From: Tretioscincus oriximinensis
Lineage: Eukaryota; Chordata; Lepidosauria; Squamata; Gymnophthalmidae
Reading direction: 5' to 3'
DNA: 64,000 nucleotides
Assembly (NCBI GenBank): GCA_022410635.1
Contig: JAJVDF010000132.1
Span: 1,116,358-1,180,357 of the forward strand
Position numbers and translations under genes: made by a program. Below are positions 12,486 through 23,620 of the stretch, piece after piece. Each line of letters begins with the position of its first letter. Position 1 is the stretch's first letter. A model generated the notes under the pieces. The model searched no databases. It saw only the letters and a program-made list of their open reading frames with translations, and was not told where the DNA came from.

Positions 12486-12674
12486 NNNNNNNNNNNNNNN
12501 NNNNNNNNNNNNNNNNNNNNNNNNNNNNNNNNNNNNNNNNNNNNNNNNNNNNNNNNNNNNNNNNNNNNNNNNNNNNNNNNNNNNNNNNNNNNNNNNNNNN
12601 NNNNNNNNNNNNNNNNNNNNNNNNNNNNNNNNNNNNNNNNNNNNNNNNNNNNNNNNNNNNNNNNNNNNNNNNNN
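12486..12674. other. Assembly gap (189 N)
   Basis: A run of N immediately followed by a TTC array. The stated length may not be the real one. Confidence 0.98.
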
Positions 12675-12742
12675 TTCTTCTTCTTCTTCTTCTTCTTCTT
12701 CTTCTTCTTCTTCTTCTTCTTCTTCTTCTTCTTCTTCTTCAC
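12675..12742. repeat. (TTC)n microsatellite
   Basis: Pure TTC triplets directly after the gap, fading into TCC triplets by 12760. Probably the expanded tail of the SINE at 12340. Confidence 0.95.
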
Positions 12743-12764
12743 TTTCTTCCTCCTCCTCCTAGAT

Positions 12765-13820
12765 TTCCAAGCTGAGCACCAAAGTACATCTGCTCTTTAG
12801 CATATGCAAGTAGAACTGGTCACATGTTTCATCATGCGCAGAGCATTTAGGGCAATACTAACCTCTCATAATGCTTGGGTGCAAGCCTACATTTCTTCTG
12901 TTAGAGAGGCTCCAGATGGTTGGAAACATGGATGGATGGAAGTTGGTTGGAAGGAACATATTGCCTGCAGTTGGCTTTTCTATTGCCTATTCTTGACCTT
13001 TTGAAAAATATGTTGAAGTAAGTTTGGTCCAAGAAGGCATATTGCATATAAAATGAATGACAGGTCCTCACATCACCAATAGAATCGAANGCTGCATTTG
13101 TTTAACTGACTTTAAAAAATACACAAGGGAACTGAGTTATAGATGAGACCCTTGACCACCACCAAAAAATAACAAATATAGTAAAAATAACGGTACCATA
13201 TTCCCTGATAAACCAGTGCCAGAAAAGCTCTTGGGGATCAAGAATTTTTTTTTGTCAGCTCCCAGCTTTTACCAATTTAAATTCTTGGCAGCATATTAAA
13301 AAAGAAATGCAGAAGGTATTTGAGACTGCAGTCCCTCAGGTACTAAATCTAGTGTTTCCTGGCAATAGATGAATGTTGCTGGAGTTAAAACATAGAAGCA
13401 ACACAGCACCAGATCTCCATTGCTGTTCATATTTATATTTTGCAGACAAATATGTCATTCTTTCACTATCCTGTTACACAGACGTTTTTTCACACTCCCC
13501 CGCCCCACCAGTCCTCCAAGCCTCTGATGATAATAGTAAATGATAGAGAGACATGTGGCCGTGGCTGAGACCCATCTGATTGTGCTGTTCCATAGAGTCC
13601 ATCTCCCCCAATCACGTCTTTCTTTTTTGTATTCATGTTTCCTGTGTGAAATCCCAGCAGCTTTCACATGGCCCCTGGGGTAGCCACAGATGAAGGCCAA
13701 GGGGTCTGCACTCTGAAAAAGTCCCTAGGAGGCCACACCTTCCAGTGAATGCTCTGTCCAAACATTGCCGGTGCTCCTTGGCATATACATGGGGCTAAGT
13801 NGTGTACTGGCTGGAGATGA
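12765..13820. other. Unannotated sequence
   Basis: No recognisable gene or repeat on either strand. Confidence 0.4.
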
Positions 13821-13828
13821 CTTTTAAG

Positions 13829-14035
13829 TATGCTGACCAGGTGACCCCTTNTTTNGGGGGGGGNGGAGTGAAAACCCNTTTTTGTGATGCCTCCCGTTTT
13901 TTCCTNAGGGAAAAAAAAATTAAAAAGAACTTTTTTCAAAAAAAANCTTTTTCCTCAGCAAAAAACGCGAGGNATTCCAAAACCAGGTTTCTACCCCCAC
14001 CACCACCACCAAAGAGGGGTCATCTGGTCAGCCTA
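13829..14035. mobile_element. Foldback MITE with 8-bp target duplication, copy 1
   Basis: Terminal inverted repeats TATGCTGACC and GGTCAGCCTA bound a 207 bp element whose two halves are broadly complementary. It is flanked by perfect 8-bp direct repeats CTTTTAAG (13821-13828 and 14036-14043). An 8-bp target duplication fits the hAT superfamily. The centre is A/T-rich and holds many N bases, suggesting an unstable or poorly assembled hairpin. It has no coding capacity. Confidence 0.75.
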
Positions 14036-14044
14036 CTTTTAAGC

Positions 14045-14725
14045 CATCTTCTGAATATTTCTGACAGTGGATCAGGACGGCTGTCAGTACAGCTCCCACT
14101 GTTTTTGTGGAACATGAACCTAGTTACATTTTTAGCCTGGCGATCTTTGGGAAACTGAGGTCACATTTTATTTAATCCCAGAGGTGTTTTCCTCAAGGGT
14201 CTAAGCTTATGGTAGCACTTCCAGGCAGATGGTTCGGTTTCATGCTTCCTGGAAAAAATACTTTGCCACATTATTGACTGCTGAAATGGAACCCTGGGGA
14301 TGCCACTTCTTCTACCTTCAAGTCTCCTGTACGTGTGTATGTAGAGATGGCTTAATCATCGTAGCACATTGTGGATCGATAGTGATTGGGACCAAAATTC
14401 ATACNACAGCATTAACGGCTAGAAGTAAGGCATTTATCCGTTTCCCTACGAACCTGAAAAAGTGGAAAACTGAATGATACTCAGGTTAAAAATCAACATC
14501 CGGAATGTCAGTGGTTCATCTAGTGCAGTATCAACTGACCAGAGAACAAATGCAGAACTGGGACTCCAGCTTGCACTCATAGATGGCTATTATAAATGAA
14601 TGCCCACCATGTCTTTCATAATATGGTAACAGGATGAGTTATAGACAACGAATCAGTAAAATCAATTCAGCACAACTCATAGATATAAACAAGTGAGTGT
14701 GTAGCTTGAAAAAATGGCACCAGCC
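14045..14725. other. Unannotated sequence
   Basis: No gene or repeat family was recognised. Confidence 0.4.
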
Positions 14726-14729
14726 AACT

Positions 14730-14828
14730 GACAATGACAGGTGCAATTGGTGGGTCTCTGTGTTAGACAGAATGCTGGACTAGATGGGCTCCAGCCCATT
14801 TCAACACGGCTCCTCTTATGTTCTTATG
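14730..14828 (+). mobile_element. LINE-A 3' terminal fragment
   Basis: About 100 bp with GACAGAATGCTGGACTAGAT and the tail CTCTTATGTTCTTATG, a very short 5'-truncated LINE-A insertion. Confidence 0.7.
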
Positions 14829-14829
14829 A

Positions 14830-15425
14830 CAGCCTGAGATCTTCACTGGCAATATTCCTAGAAACCTCCAAACCCAGTCAGAGACCCCTTCCACACAACG
14901 TGTTAAAAACCACAATGGCATTTAGTTCTGAAATAAACTACTCACAAGCCCCAGCATACTTACCTTCATCCTTTTGCAAGCCATTAGAAAACCTTTAAAT
15001 CCACAAACAAGACAACTAACCAGAAAGTAAATTCTGAGCATGCTCAATATGAGATTCTGAGTTTTCTTGTGCTGGCAACTTTTATCAAGATCCTTCCTTC
15101 TCCTATTAACTGCACTGCACACAAAGGCTTAAGGACTTGAATACGGTCAGTTTCTCAAAGGTCTGAGAGAATCGGCGATCTGGAATTTCTGGGACCTCGC
15201 ACAATTTTTCCTGATGCAGTGCGATGCATTTTGGAAACTCCATTTGCATGTTTGNTGGAACAACAATGATGCCACTAAGGATGTGGTAGGAAAACCTCGT
15301 GTGTCCGCAGCCAGAAATGGGCTGTCATCGTTTGCAAGCGGCTCTCCAGTACAAAGAAATCTTAACTTCTTATTAGTGGCCTTTTCTATCATCACGGTGT
15401 TCTGAATTATGCACATTATAAATTC
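14830..15425. other. Unannotated sequence
   Basis: No recognisable feature. Overlapping frames on both strands have no motif. Confidence 0.35.
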
Positions 15426-15429
15426 AGCC

Positions 15430-15900
15430 TTTCAGGTGGGTGTGGAAGCCACATAATCGCAAGGGTGCAATGAGCAGAAGGTGGTGGTTCATATTGATTA
15501 AACCCATTTGGCTGCCTGGCTGCGGACCTAATAATCAGACCTGCTTAAGCTTGCGCTTCCTCCATAATTGACTCTTGCATATTGATTAAGATGTTGATGT
15601 GTCCTAGCATTTCTCAGTGGTAATGCAGCTGAGAGTGGGCCCTTGCAGCTCTCTCGGCACTCCCTGTCACCACACTCGCTTTAATGGATAAAGCTGTCAT
15701 TCTTAAAGCTAGAATGTCTTGGAGGCACAAAGACGAAATTAACTGTTCAATAATTTATGGAGGAAAAAAAAACTTTACCCAACAACGTCAATTGATTGCA
15801 ATAAGTGTTTTGACTGCACTTGGCTGTTTTGCATAAAGTCAGCAACTGGCAAGAGTCTGACTTCTTCCTCTTCCCTAGAATGAAGATTCAAGGCTACTTT
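15430..15900. promoter_or_regulatory. Candidate conserved noncoding block
   Basis: Repeat-free stretch with repeated homeodomain-type cores (ATTGATTAA twice, TAATAATCAG, CCATAATTGAC) and no coding frame. This composition is typical of vertebrate enhancers, but conservation cannot be seen from one sequence. Purely an inference. Confidence 0.25.
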
Positions 15901-16204
15901 GCATTCACAACAAAAGTTCAAATAAAACATTAGGACAGAAGGCTAAGGCTGCGTGCACAGGACGACTTAAAAACGCCACAAATTTTATAATCTAGAATAT
16001 AGCAATCGCTTGTCCGTGCACACCAAACATGTATATTTTGTGACCGATTCCCCCAGTCGCTAATTGATCTCGTTGTAGTGGAGCTTGAGAATTATTTTTT
16101 TTTACTTGCAACAGCCAATAGAAACAACTGCCNCATTTTCGCTTGTTTTAACATCTGGGATCTCTGGAATGATGCCTGAATATCAAAACAATGGTTTATT
16201 ATGG

Positions 16205-16767
16205 TGTAACAGGCCAGAGTATACATCTGCCCAGACTATACCTGGCGTTAAAGTGGCTTAGGCTAGATTATACCCCAGGGCATAAACTGGCCTAAAGGCC
16301 ACATTTTACCCTTCCAGGCCAGATTATACTCCTCAGGCCAGAATATACCCCTTCTTCTGTTATCCTTTCACTGGTGTTCTCACCCTCTCTTAATATCATA
16401 TTCCCATTGATGCCATAGAGATAAACTGACCTAGGCCAGACTATACCCCTTTGGAAAAGAAATTTACTGACTGGATTTTAAAGATGCTTCTCCTGTTACC
16501 ACTTCACTGGTGTTCTCTTCCTCTCTTCGTATCATATGCTCATCGATGCCACGGGGGATAAACTGGCCTAGGCCAGACTATACCCCTATAGAAAATATAT
16601 TTATTGCTTGGATTTCAATGCTGCTTCCTCTGTTATCACTTCACTGGGATTCTTGCCCTTTCTTTGTAACATATCCTCATCTATGCCACGGGGGACAAAC
16701 TGGCCTAGGGTGGGCTATACCCCTCCAGAAGTGGCATTTGCTGATTGGTTGAAAAGCCTCTCACTTT
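16205..16767. repeat. 136-bp minisatellite, about three units
   Basis: Three successive units start at 16358, 16494 and 16631 with TGTTAYC.CTTCACTGG and each contains the palindromic TGGCCTAGGCCA or a variant followed by CTATACCCC. The period is 136-137 bp. Looser motif copies extend upstream to about 16205. Related CCTAGGCC/TATACCCC text recurs near 18620-18690. Confidence 0.75.
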
Positions 16768-16861
16768 TTCTCTGATTTGATTAAAACTATGCAGGTCTCT
16801 TTCTATCATAGTCAGACACACAGCTACTTCCTCTCACAGTTTCTCACCATGTCTCTGATTG

Positions 16862-17240
16862 TGTCCTGAATAAGAGGAGCCATGCTGAATTGAGTCCAGC
16901 ATTCTGTCTCATGCAGTGGCCCACCAATTGCACATGGGCAATCCCAAGCAACCTAAGGCAAAATCTTTGCCTGTTCTCGACTTCCTCCCTTATTCATCCC
17001 ATGCATGATTTTATACACTTCAATCAGTTCACCTCTTGAATGCCATTTTTCGAGGCTGAAGATGCCCAAATGTTGCTGCCTTATTTCAAAAGGATGCTGC
17101 TCCATGCCATTGATCATTCTTGTTCCTCTTTTCTACACCTTCTTAAGTTCCATAATATATTATCCTTTTTGAGATGTGGTGACTAGTATTATACACAGTA
17201 TTCCAAAAGTGGCCCCTGCACAGATTTATAAAGAGGCAAA
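16862..17240 (-). mobile_element. LINE-A 3' end, minus strand
   Basis: Read on the minus strand this covers the end of ORF2 (the region encoding VRP..EYC..W.PHLK and RATKMI in other copies) through part of the 3' UTR. The tail side at 16862 keeps AAGAGGAGCCATGCTGAAT. It is 5'-truncated and broken. Confidence 0.7.
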
Positions 17241-17318
17241 AGAAAACGTGCTAACTTGTTTTCAATTCTTTGAATATTCCCTGTCATGAATATTTTAGGG
17301 ATTTTAATAGAATAAAGC

Positions 17319-17533
17319 TAGGCTGACCAGATGGCCCCTTTTTTGGGATGGGTGGGGTTTAAAAACCTGGTTTGGGGCGCCTCCCAGGTTTTTTTTCTGA
17401 GAATTTCTTTTTCAAAAAAAGATTTTTTTCAAAAAATGTTTTGTTTTTTAATTTCTTGTCCTCAGAAAAAANCGGGAGGCACCACAAAAANGGGTTTTCA
17501 ACCTCCCCTAAAAGGGGTCATCTGGACAGCCTA
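17319..17533. mobile_element. Foldback MITE, copy 2
   Basis: Same family as 13829-14035. The termini are TAGGCTGACC and GGACAGCCTA and the two ~95 bp halves are complementary. The flanks give only an imperfect 8-bp repeat (AATAAAGC and AATTAAGC, the second overlapping the element's last base), so the insertion is older or the duplication has decayed. Confidence 0.65.
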
Positions 17534-17592
17534 ATTAAGCTGTGATGGCAGATTTTCTGAGGCCCAAACTGGGCTAATTAATATTCATGCTA

Positions 17593-17618
17593 ATTTGCAT
17601 ATTCGTGAATATGCAAAT
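17593..17618. promoter_or_regulatory. Perfect palindrome with two octamer motifs
   Basis: Twelve-base arms with a 2-base spacer. They contain ATTTGCAT (17593-17600) and ATGCAAAT (17611-17618), both POU-factor octamer sites. Function is unknown. Confidence 0.4.
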
Positions 17619-17789
17619 CACTCACTGGGGCATCCACCCCCACCCAGGCCTTCTGCTCCGAGTGCCTGCTGGGACTCCACACAAGTCTCCAAGCATCTAC
17701 AAGCACTTTCCTAGTCTCCACTGCTTAGGACAGGNAAGGGCTACTATCCCCAACACACAGCCTTCCACACACTTGACTATTAAGAGGGG

Positions 17790-18330
17790 AATATGAAAAT
17801 AAGGATTCTGAGGTAAAATATATGTTTCGAAAACAANCAAGTTTATTGTAGAACACAACAGGATTAAAGCGGTTGGGAAATAAAAGAATAATAGAACTGA
17901 GAGTGAATCACACACCACCCTCAGGAGCAGAAGTCCCTAAGTGCTTGAGCATCCAGTCACAAAGGACCTCACTGCAAGGCTTCTGTCCCTCAAACTATTA
18001 ACGTCTCCTAATCCCCCTCCACACGAGGCAGGAGCCACTGAGACGTGCCCCCCTCCCACTCAGAGCTTCCATGGGCTCCATGCCTGTCAGAAGAAGGGCA
18101 TCAGGTAAAGGGCAAGGCTGGCTTTATAGGCCCAGCCTGATGCCTGATTGGGCACTCCATCTCTGGGTCCCCCTCTCATCTGGGCAGAGAGAAAGCCACA
18201 CACCCTCCCTTGGGCTCAGCCTCCCTCGGATTAAATCCAGGAAATAAAATACAAACCTTAGGCCTGTACACAAAATAAGGGCCCCAAACCTGGCAAACGC
18301 CATAGCCACCAACATGCACATCTCTCTGAA
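17790..18330 (-). mobile_element. Possible LTR fragment
   Basis: On the minus strand a TATA-like CCTATAAAG (near 18121-18131) is followed about 280 bp downstream by AATAAACTTG (complement of 17838-17847), an order typical of retrovirus-like LTRs. I could not find TG..CA ends or a target duplication, so borders are approximate. An internal coding region was not seen. Confidence 0.35.
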
Positions 18331-18439
18331 ATCTGCCCCAGAAATCTGTGAAGCACTTGAGAATTTATTTAAGTGCGTGAGGATTTTTTAAAGTGTGTGA
18401 GAAATTTACATTTTTTATTTCTTACTGAGGGGAGGGTGC

Positions 18440-18632
18440 CTTCAGGAGCTGCCCTCAGTCGCGATCCCCATGGTGGAAGAGAAGGAGGAAAGGGCTGGGG
18501 TGGGACAAGGGGAGGAAGAGTGGGGTGGGGAGAAGAGAAGGAAGAGGAGGGGAAGGGGAAGAAGTGGAAAAGTGGGGTGGGGTGGGGGAAAGAGGAGGAA
18601 GAGTGGGGGAAGGAGAGAGGGGTATAAATTTT
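18440..18632 (+). repeat. Purine-rich, G-quadruplex-capable tract
   Basis: About 180 bases almost wholly A/G on the plus strand. GGGCTGGGGTGGGACAAGGG, part of 18492-18512, has four G runs with short loops. GGGGTGGGGTGGGGG lies at 18574-18588. The open frame through it is low-complexity. Confidence 0.7.
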
Positions 18633-18889
18633 CCTAGTCCAATTTATAACCTGGGGGTATAATCTANCCTAGGCCATTTTATACCCCGGGCAGCGGCAGC
18701 CACTGAGTGCTCCACAGGGGGTTCAGTGATGGACCGCATAGAGTTATTTTGGCTATTTTTACCTTCATTAATGGCTCCGTTTCCCCATGGGAACCACCAT
18801 GCTCGGCAACTCCACACTCCATTCCCCCAACATGACACTACCGGTGTTGCCCTCTCTGCCAGCAGCCAAGGGGAATGAAGGAGGAGAAC

Positions 18890-20005
18890 ATCAGCATCCA
18901 GATCGTTTATGAATATATTGAAAAACAGAGGTCCCAATACTGAACCCTGGGATACCCCACTTTTCACCGTCTTCCACACAGAGTTCTGTCCATTCACTAC
19001 TATCCTCTGTCTTTTACCCAATTTCCAAACCAGGACAGGGTCTGTNCTCTTAATCCATGAGTGTAGGGCTTTTGTAGGAGCCTTTGATGAGGAACTTTAT
19101 GAAAAGACTTCTGAAAATCAAGATAGACAGTATCAACTGGATCCCCTTTATCTACATTTTTAACAACCTCAAAGAATTCTAGCAAGGAATGATTTACCTT
19201 TGCAGAAGCCATGTTGAGTTTCATTCAGGAATGCATGTTTCTCCATGTGTTTAGTAATTTTGTCCTTAACTATGGTTTCCAACACTTTACCTGGAACTGA
19301 AATTTAACTGATGGGTCTATAATTTCCAGGATCACCCCAGGAACCTTTTTTAAAGATTGGTGCTACATTTGCTACCATCCAATCTATTGGCACAGTGCCT
19401 GATCTTAAGGAAAGATTAAATATTTTGGCTAGAAGTTCAGTGATTTCACATTTGACCTCCTCCCTTGTTATTTCTGAGCAGTAAAATTCATCTGATGCCC
19501 TTCCTGAAAAGACTGATTCTGTTGCAGATAAATACCCTCTGTCTTTTTCAGTGAAAACGGTGGAAAAAAAATAATTTAACCTCTCTGTCATCTCCATGTC
19601 CTCCTTTATTATCCCCTTCTGTCTATTGTTGTCTAGTGGCCCAATCACTTTCCTGGTAGGATTCTTATTTCTGATATATATGAAGTTCTTATTATTTATT
19701 TTAATATTCTTAGCAACGTGCTCCCGTGTTATCGCTAGGATAAGACTTCCACTTTTTAAATGAATTTCTCTCCAAACTAATGACTTCNCTTACTGTAGTG
19801 TTAAGCCATACAGATTTCTTCTTGGATTTGGTGAAACCCTTTCTTCTCTTTGGAATGCATTGTGTTTGAGCCTCCAGTATTGTATTTGCAAAAGGTTTCC
19901 ATGCTTTTTGGAGGGAATGGACTCTTCTCACTTTCCCTTTCAATTTTCTTTTTACCATTTTCTCTCTCTAATATGCTTCCAATTTTTCTTTGCACCTTAA
20001 GCTAC
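18890..20005 (-). pseudogene. LINE-A reverse transcriptase, minus strand, truncated
   Basis: From high to low coordinates the minus strand encodes the segment before the RT (W..FANTILEAQTQCIPK and KKSVWLN near 19710-19958). It continues with the RT start (LNYFFSTVFTE, IFKKGSWGDPGNYRPIS, 19304-19648), then VYLDFQKSFHKVPHQRLL (19000-19224), then [20 protein letters not shown] (18900-19021). The FADD box and everything downstream are missing, cut near 18890. The frame changes between these blocks and an internal stop exists, so it is dead. It belongs to the same family as 3998-5178. Confidence 0.85.
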
Positions 20006-20009
20006 TTTT

Positions 20010-20800
20010 GGCACACTTTTTCCAATGTGCATGGAATTTTAGACCCTTTATTTGTATGTTCATCATGGAGACTGGGGCCTGCCATGGTCTGCATTAGTAT
20101 ATGGATATCAGGATCCCATTCTGGGATGTAACTGAGAAAAAGATCCAGAGGAGAAAGGGTCTTAGGTCCTGTCAGCTCAGAGTACAACACTGTTGCTGCA
20201 CATATGTAAAAACAATTCTTGGCTCTCATAATATGTGAAGCATTTAAGTCAAGGACCAAGTCCTTATAGACTAAATTTAGAAGCAGAATGTCAATCTAAT
20301 GGGGGGACAGGGAGGAAATCAAAAGCTTTTAAAATGATGAAACCATCCCAATCATTTTAATTTGCTTTTATCCCTTCTAGATAAAATACTGGAAATACTT
20401 TGGGGATTGTTCCTAGATGAAAACACGTGAGAAACTGCATTCTCTAAGTTATGTTTTCATTTTCTTCACTACTGAGAAGCTTATCTTCACTGATGAGATG
20501 GAGAAGGAGAATTTCTGNCTTTTTCCTCCTATGGGACTGGGGCACAAGTATTTTACAAGGTTCTAAAAAACATAGACCCAAGCAGTCACATGGGCCTCAA
20601 AGTGGATCTCTCTGCTGAAAGCCCTGTTCTTAACCTCTGCATCACTGTGTTTCACCAGGGTCCCAGAGGCCACGATTACTGTCACTGCATCAGAGCCGGG
20701 AATTGCACAAGAATCTTGTACATTTTGGGATATTCTCCATTCTTGTATGAAGTACGGATCCTCTTACAGAAATGTGCAGGAAATGCGTCGGGGCCAGGAA
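20010..20800. other. Unannotated sequence
   Basis: The minus-strand frame at 20002-20259 might be an eroded upstream part of the LINE next to it, but shows no endonuclease motif. Nothing else was recognised. Confidence 0.35.
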
Positions 20801-20955
20801 TGACATCATTGTGATGTCAGTTCCGCCCCCTGCTTCCAGAAAGGATGTCCCAAGGCAGGAAGTGACATCACGAATGATGTCACTTTTCACTCTGTTCTTC
20901 TGGGAAGGATGCCTGTAGTGACATCACTTCCAGTGCAGCTCTGGAAGTGACACCA
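20800..20955. repeat. Cluster of TGACATCA motifs in both orientations
   Basis: Within about 150 bp, forms of GTGACATCAC and its complement occur repeatedly (for example near 20809, 20862, 20874 and 20918), making imperfect inverted repeats. The motif resembles CREB/ATF sites but may simply be repeat structure. Confidence 0.45.
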
Positions 20956-20959
20956 CAGA

Positions 20960-22420
20960 TTTTTTTGTACACTTTGCATGTGAGGAGAATCACAAATGTA
21001 TGAGATTTCTAGGCAGAAAACTCCCTGCGCAGCACTGCATTCTCTTCCAAGCAGGTTTCTCATTTCCCTGATTTCCCTGTGGTCTATAAACTAACAGGAC
21101 ATTCTTGANGCCTGAATTTGTATAACGAATAATGCTAACAATTAAAAAAAGATCTAAGGTTTTTTGGGAGAAGGGAGTCATGAAAGCTGAAGCCAAGAAA
21201 GGGCAAAGAGANCAAACTGAACCACACTTTTGATATCCTTTCCCCACTAACACATTCATGGCAGTTTTGAGCTGACCAACCTACGAACGGAAAGATGCAA
21301 CGGTGCCTGGCCCCTGCTCACTCGCTTCCCTGCCACAAATCAACCTGAATTTCTTCATAAGCCAAATATATCACCCAGCAGGAAGCTTTGCTTTTTGTGA
21401 AGGAGGTCCAGGGCTGGGGACCCCAGAAGTNCCTCTCAGGTATGCAGGACGCTCTATGGTACAATTTGATTCTTCATTAAAAAGAGTCCCATTGAGGTGT
21501 CTAAGTGCAGAATTTCCAAAAGAAGAGCTGAATTGCTCTCTCTCTAATATGCTTCCAATTAATTGGCGTAAAGGAACTCCCCTCTGGCTATGTGCTCCCT
21601 TGAAATCTCACAGGGAGCCTTGCTAAAGAGGCCAAGGTAAATATTTTACACAGCGCACAGTGAATTAGGAGCACAGCCACCATTAGGCAATCCTGGAGTG
21701 GTGTAGTTGATATTTCACACACACACACACTACACTAAGCTCAAAATGGATCCCCTGGTACAGACCCTTCCGTCCCATGTGCCACCTTGCGAAGAAGGTG
21801 CAGTTCAATTTCATTTAATATTGCATATGTTTCCATTAGCAAGAGTCAATGGCTCTCCGTTCTCACGTTAAGACTCTCCCTTTCCTCTTCGTTATAGCTT
21901 TGCTCCTAAGAAACTGCCAGTCCATACCGCTCCTTTGCGCTTTGAAGATATAACATCACCGATCTCATTGTTTCCAAATCTTACATATCTAGATTGCAGA
22001 TGTGCTGGTGCCAAAGTTTCTCTTTGAACCAGATTCTCGCAAAAAAACAGATTATCTGTCTAGTATTCAGGGAAGGAAGAAAGAAGAGTTACTTCAGTGC
22101 ACTGCCAGAATGGAATTAAGGGCATATTTTAGACTGGAAAATGGGGCTAGCAGCAGGGGGAATACTCTTATGACCTCCCAGGCAACAGAAAAGCTTTCTT
22201 CCATTAGGAAAAAGGAGGAAAGATAAAAGCAGCATTTTCTATATCCTTCTCAATCACTGGAAACAACAAAAAAGCAATGTATGGTAAGGAAGTTAAAGCC
22301 ACGTTGAATAAAGTCCTGGTATGTTCATTTCCCTTCATCCCACATTTGCCTTTAAGTCCTATAACGTGTTGAACAATGTTTAGAANGATTCCATGGGCCA
22401 TTTCTAGTTTTTCCATTTTC
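20960..22420. other. Unannotated, repeat-poor sequence
   Basis: No gene or known repeat. There is a short (CA)n at about 21718-21731. The stretch around 21790-22010 is AT-rich with TTTAATATTGCATATG and could hold regulatory sequence; this is a guess. Confidence 0.35.
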
Positions 22421-22490
22421 AGAGAATCATAGAGTTGGAAGGAACCTCCAGGGTCATCGGGTCCAACCCCCTGCTCAATTTTATACCGCT
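22420..22490 (-). mobile_element. CR1 3' end
   Basis: AGAATCATAGAGTTGGAAGG followed by TCCAACCCCCTGCTCAA is the complement of the classical amniote CR1 3' terminus. About 65 bp long. Confidence 0.85.
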
Positions 22491-22599
22491 TGTTCTTGCG
22501 ACAGGCAAAGTGAGAATGTCAGGATGAGTTATGGCTTAGATNGAATGAGCTGAAACTGTGCTCACTGAGAATCCTGACACACTGAATCTTTAAGCTGTA

Positions 22600-22835
22600 C
22601 AATGCCTAGATCTTCCAGTGTTGAAAGACATTTAGGAAGTGATGTGATTGAAGTGTATAAAATCGTGCACGGGGTCAACAAGGTGAACAGAGAAAATATA
22701 TTTTCTCTATCAAACAACACCTGAACTAGTTGGCACCCTATGGAGCTGATGGGCAGAAGAGCGAGGACAGACAAGGAAAGCATTTTGTTATCCAGAGGGT
22801 CATTGGTCTGTGGAATTTACCCAACAAATTCGCCC
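22600..22835 (+). mobile_element. LINE-A ORF2 end fragment
   Basis: Contains ATAAAATCGTGCACGGGGT.., GGTGAACAGAGAAAATAT and GAGGACAGACAAGGAAAGCA, matching the ORF2 C-terminus in LINE-A copies at 4840-5000 and 52480-52640. The 3' UTR is missing. Confidence 0.65.
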
Positions 22836-22849
22836 AACAGTTTTGTTTG

Positions 22850-23600
22850 AATAAATTACGTGAAAACAAATGAAGAAAAAGTGTTTCTTCCTTCTTTCTC
22901 CTAGCACCAAAGTTTCATTTAAGAATGCTTTTATATAAAAAGGAAAAGAAACCAGAAATATCTGGAACAAATGTGACCCACAGCATGACTACGAAAAGAA
23001 ATGAAAACATGAAGCGCAGATTTTCTTTGTGACCACATTACCTAAGCATCTCTACTGAAGCAACCAAGTCCAGCTCAAAAGCATGCACCCACTCATGGCT
23101 AGCAGTAAGCAGATCCCAAACAGATTCCGTTCCACTTTTCCATGCTCATCCCTTAGACCGACCTTGTCTCATATTTTAAAATTTCTGTAAACATAAGGAT
23201 ATTCCCAATAACAAAATCTAGAGGAAGAGACATTTGAAATAAGAAAAAAGGGAGGACCTCGCCTTGGCTGCTAGTAAATATTAAATTAATTGCAAGGCAG
23301 TCACAGGATTCTACAGCTTCCTTGGCATAGAGCTCATTCATTATTTATCACTCACTGCATAAGGCACTTTTAAAGTCCCATGCCCTAACAGTCTAATTTA
23401 ATGTCTGTAACTGAAGCATCACGGAAAGTAATGGAGTGCAGAAGCAGGATTACTATAGATGCATTCTCATGCCGCTTGTCAATAAACACTTGTGGAATCA
23501 TTATGGTGCTGCTAATACGCTGATAATGATTTCCAGCTGTTGCTTGGGCAATAGGACTGTTGCCCTCGTGCCATTTTTAGATTTCCCTTTCAAGGGCCCA
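22850..23600. other. Unannotated AT-rich sequence
   Basis: No gene or repeat was recognised. Confidence 0.35.
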
Positions 23601-23620
23601 GTGGCACTTCTTTTAATGGA

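Noticed and set aside
12407..12775. Open frame across the gap
   Set aside because: It is made of N bases and poly-Leu from a TTC array, not a gene.
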